Shown one piece after another: positions 62,609 to 64,000 of a stretch of DNA of 64,000 nucleotides. Where the stretch lies: NCBI RefSeq assembly GCF_003063435.1, contig NZ_NESL01000001.1, positions 62,001 to 126,000 on the forward strand, given 5' to 3'. The position numbers and the translations under genes were made by a program. The notes below the pieces were generated by a model, which made no database searches, was not told where the DNA came from, and was given only the letters and a program-made list of their open reading frames with translations. Source of the DNA: Limnohabitans sp. 2KL-1. GTDB taxonomy: Bacteria; Pseudomonadota; Gammaproteobacteria; Burkholderiales; Burkholderiaceae_C. Each line of letters starts with the position of its first letter. Position 1 is the first letter of the stretch.

Positions 62609-63365
62609 GCTCAAACTGGATTTCATGCCAGAGGCGACTCGGCAAAATTTCGTCCGACTCCAAGACGACTGCAGACTGGCTGGCTTTACCTTGGTCGGTG
62701 GCACAGCCCTGGCATTGCAAATAGGACACCGGATCAGCGAAGACCTGGACTTCAATGTCTTCGGACAGAAATTGCCCATCAAAGCGATTGATGGACTCCT
62801 GGATGATTTGGCTGCAAGTGGCTCCACGATTGAAAGCCTGATCACACCAGAACAAAAGCTGGGATTCAAAATCAATACGTCAGAAAACCTGGATCACTAC
62901 ATTCAGGATTACCTGATTGACGGAGCCAAGGTCACGTTTCATTCCCGCTATGAAAGCGACCGACCCAAGGCGCAGATTGCGTACTTAAAGACCGCCCCCA
63001 AGGTGACGGTTTTTGAGGGAGGCTTTGATGTGCTGAGCGTTGAAGGGCTTCTTGTCATGAAAAGCCTCGTCCTCTATGACCGCGTGAAGTCTCGTGACCT
63101 CTACGATTTGATGGTCCTCACCAGAGACCATGGCTACAGACTCGACGACATTTTTTTGGCCATTAACAGCTATCAGCCCATCAGAAACAAAGACCCAGAA
63201 CACTTCAAGAGCGTGGTCACGGGCGTGATCCCGCTGGACAAAAATGATGAAGGTTTTGCCAGCATCCAGCTGAATGTGAAGATGGCCGACATTTACAAGT
63301 ACTTCAAAAAGCTGATCAACGACTACGAAATCAGGGCCGTCCAGCAAATGCGGCCAAGCTCTTGA
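62601..63365 (+). CDS. AbiEii/AbiGii-type nucleotidyltransferase toxin
   Basis: The 254-residue protein has the DUF1814 nucleotidyltransferase core 'LVGGTALALQIGHRISEDLD', with Gly-Gly at 33-34 and metal ligands Asp48 and Asp50. 'VLSVEGLLVMKSLVLYDRVK' and 'RDLYDLMVLTRDHG' are further family marks. AbiEii toxins such as MenT transfer nucleotides to tRNA and stop growth during phage infection. The gene overlaps the antitoxin by eight bases. It is convergent with the next pair, with 16 bases between stops. Confidence 0.9.
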   Translation: MPKLKLDFMPEATRQNFVRLQDDCRLAGFTLVGGTALALQIGHRISEDLDFNVFGQKLPIKAIDGLLDDLAASGSTIESLITPEQKLGFKINTSENLDHYIQDYLIDGAKVTFHSRYESDRPKAQIAYLKTAPKVTVFEGGFDVLSVEGLLVMKSLVLYDRVKSRDLYDLMVLTRDHGYRLDDIFLAINSYQPIRNKDPEHFKSVVTGVIPLDKNDEGFASIQLNVKMADIYKYFKKLINDYEIRAVQQMRPSS

Positions 63366-63381
63366 AGCACGCAAGGCTGCT

Positions 63382-63591
63382 TTATCGATAACGGGCTTGG
63401 TGAATAACCGTCGGGGCTTTTCCTGCAATCGCCTGCAGGTATTTGCGCAATTCCTGCTTGGTGACAAAAGCCTTGAAACGCCCTGCATCGATGTCGGCAA
63501 TGCCCTCTTGGGCGGCTTGTCGTAACGCGGCAAGCCGGTCGGCATCATCGGCTTGACCTTGAACCAGCTTGTGGATGCGAAGATTTTTCAT
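63382..63591 (-). CDS. Small antitoxin-like protein
   Basis: From ATG 63591 (MKNLRIHKLVQGQADDADRL) the product is 69 residues. The segment 'LAALRQAAQEGIADIDAGRF' resembles the C-terminal helix of ParD/RHH-type antitoxins, followed by 'KAFVTKQELRKYLQAIAGKA'. No ParE/RelE toxin gene is seen downstream; the only minus-strand neighbour upstream is an unrecognised 98-residue ORF. It may be an orphan antitoxin. The frame reaches 63630. Confidence 0.55.
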   Translation of the reverse strand: MKNLRIHKLVQGQADDADRLAALRQAAQEGIADIDAGRFKAFVTKQELRKYLQAIAGKAPTVIHQARYR

Positions 63592-63630
63592 GGCGCTGAT
63601 TGTGGCTTGGGTGTGGGGACGACAAAACAC

Positions 63631-63927
63631 CTATTCATCAGACGGCGCCATCAAAGCCACCAAGCCCATGCTCATGGCCTCCAGCTCGGGTTCGGGAAAA
63701 CCGTGCTGGTCGAACAGCGCGTTCATGCCCGCAAAGGCCTGGTTCAAAAAGCCGGGCAGCAGTGCCGGATCAATGAGCACCGCGCCACGGCCGGGAAACT
63801 CCACGCCGCAGCAACACGAACCCAAAATCTTGATGCTGTCGTCCACCTGATTCGAAAAGAAACCCCAGTAAGGCCACTGGGCGGCCAGCCGCTTGAGCGT
63901 CAGCCAGGTCCGATTTTCCGATGTCAA
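63631..63927 (-). CDS. Hypothetical protein, 98 residues
   Basis: A complete frame from ATG 63927 encodes 'MTSENRTWLTLKRLAAQWPY' then 'WGFFSNQVDDSIKILGSCCC', ending 'EAMSMGLVALMAPSDE'. It has a CCC run at 38-40 and no signal peptide or known motif. It lies 39 bases upstream of the antitoxin-like gene on the same strand and is probably cotranscribed. The family is not recognised. Its upstream region is strongly AT-rich. Confidence 0.55.
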   Translation of the reverse strand: MTSENRTWLTLKRLAAQWPYWGFFSNQVDDSIKILGSCCCGVEFPGRGAVLIDPALLPGFLNQAFAGMNALFDQHGFPEPELEAMSMGLVALMAPSDE

Positions 63928-64000
63928 CAGAACAATAAAATAATCTTAGCTATACAATCTAAAAATCAAAATTTACATTCAGAGATACAAATGCTTGACC
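63928..64000. other. AT-rich right edge, possible start of another gene
   Basis: The last 73 bases are far richer in AT than the rest of the window. They probably hold the promoter of the minus-strand hypothetical gene. An ATG at 63991 (MLD...) is cut by the window end and might begin a plus-strand gene. This composition step may mark a transferred segment. Confidence 0.35.

Overview
The window is a GC-rich chromosomal segment of a betaproteobacterium, most likely Burkholderiales and close to Comamonadaceae. Support comes from the gene content: Bug-type (TTT) solute receptors without membrane partners, a phasin, a homodimeric pyruvate dehydrogenase E1, type 2 ArgC, and dense overlapping operons. 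I see no rRNA, tRNA, CRISPR array, prophage or intact insertion sequence. All family assignments are by reading the proteins; no database search was run.

Layout. 1-6.2 kb: yhdP (minus, cut by the window edge) divergent from glnE. 6.5-13.5 kb: a TonB-dependent receptor, then a two-gene RND efflux system (adaptor and pump, no outer-membrane channel). 13.7-17.8 kb: a lipoprotein, an NTF2-like protein, an SDR, and an SbtA-like bicarbonate permease divergent from a CbbR/CmpR-like LysR regulator. 17.8-18.5 kb: a HepT/MntA toxin-antitoxin pair.

18.6-28.5 kb: a light/photo-oxidative stress type island. A minus-strand DUF2256 and FeS cryptochrome/photolyase pair is divergent from a tightly coupled nine-gene operon: glutathione peroxidase, FAD oxidoreductase, DUF1365, CFA-type methyltransferase, chalcone-isomerase-like protein, MFS carrier, DUF3833 lipoprotein, SDR and NTF2-like protein. 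It resembles lipid-modification sets known from ChrR/ECF-sigma and LitR regulons, but no such regulator is in the window.

28.5-35.8 kb: a six-gene minus-strand catabolic operon (FAH-family hydrolase, two Bug receptors, a two-subunit molybdenum hydroxylase, a ModA-like protein) divergent from a GntR regulator. 35.9-43.2 kb: housekeeping genes (GST, purB, yaeQ, argC, sucCD, TerC). 43.3-47.5 kb: a type IV pilin with its presumed glycosyltransferase, a FixJ-type response regulator and an OmpA-family protein that share an upstream element. 47.6-58.2 kb: an exporter, enoyl-CoA hydratase, phasin, esterase, E1 dehydrogenase with a divergent Lrp regulator, exonuclease, ene-reductase and phosphoesterase.

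58.2-64 kb: an accessory, defence-like tail. It holds a Fic protein whose catalytic His is Gln, with a six-copy operator array upstream, several unrecognised small genes, an AbiE-type toxin-antitoxin pair with an apparently leaderless promoter, and an AT-rich right edge.
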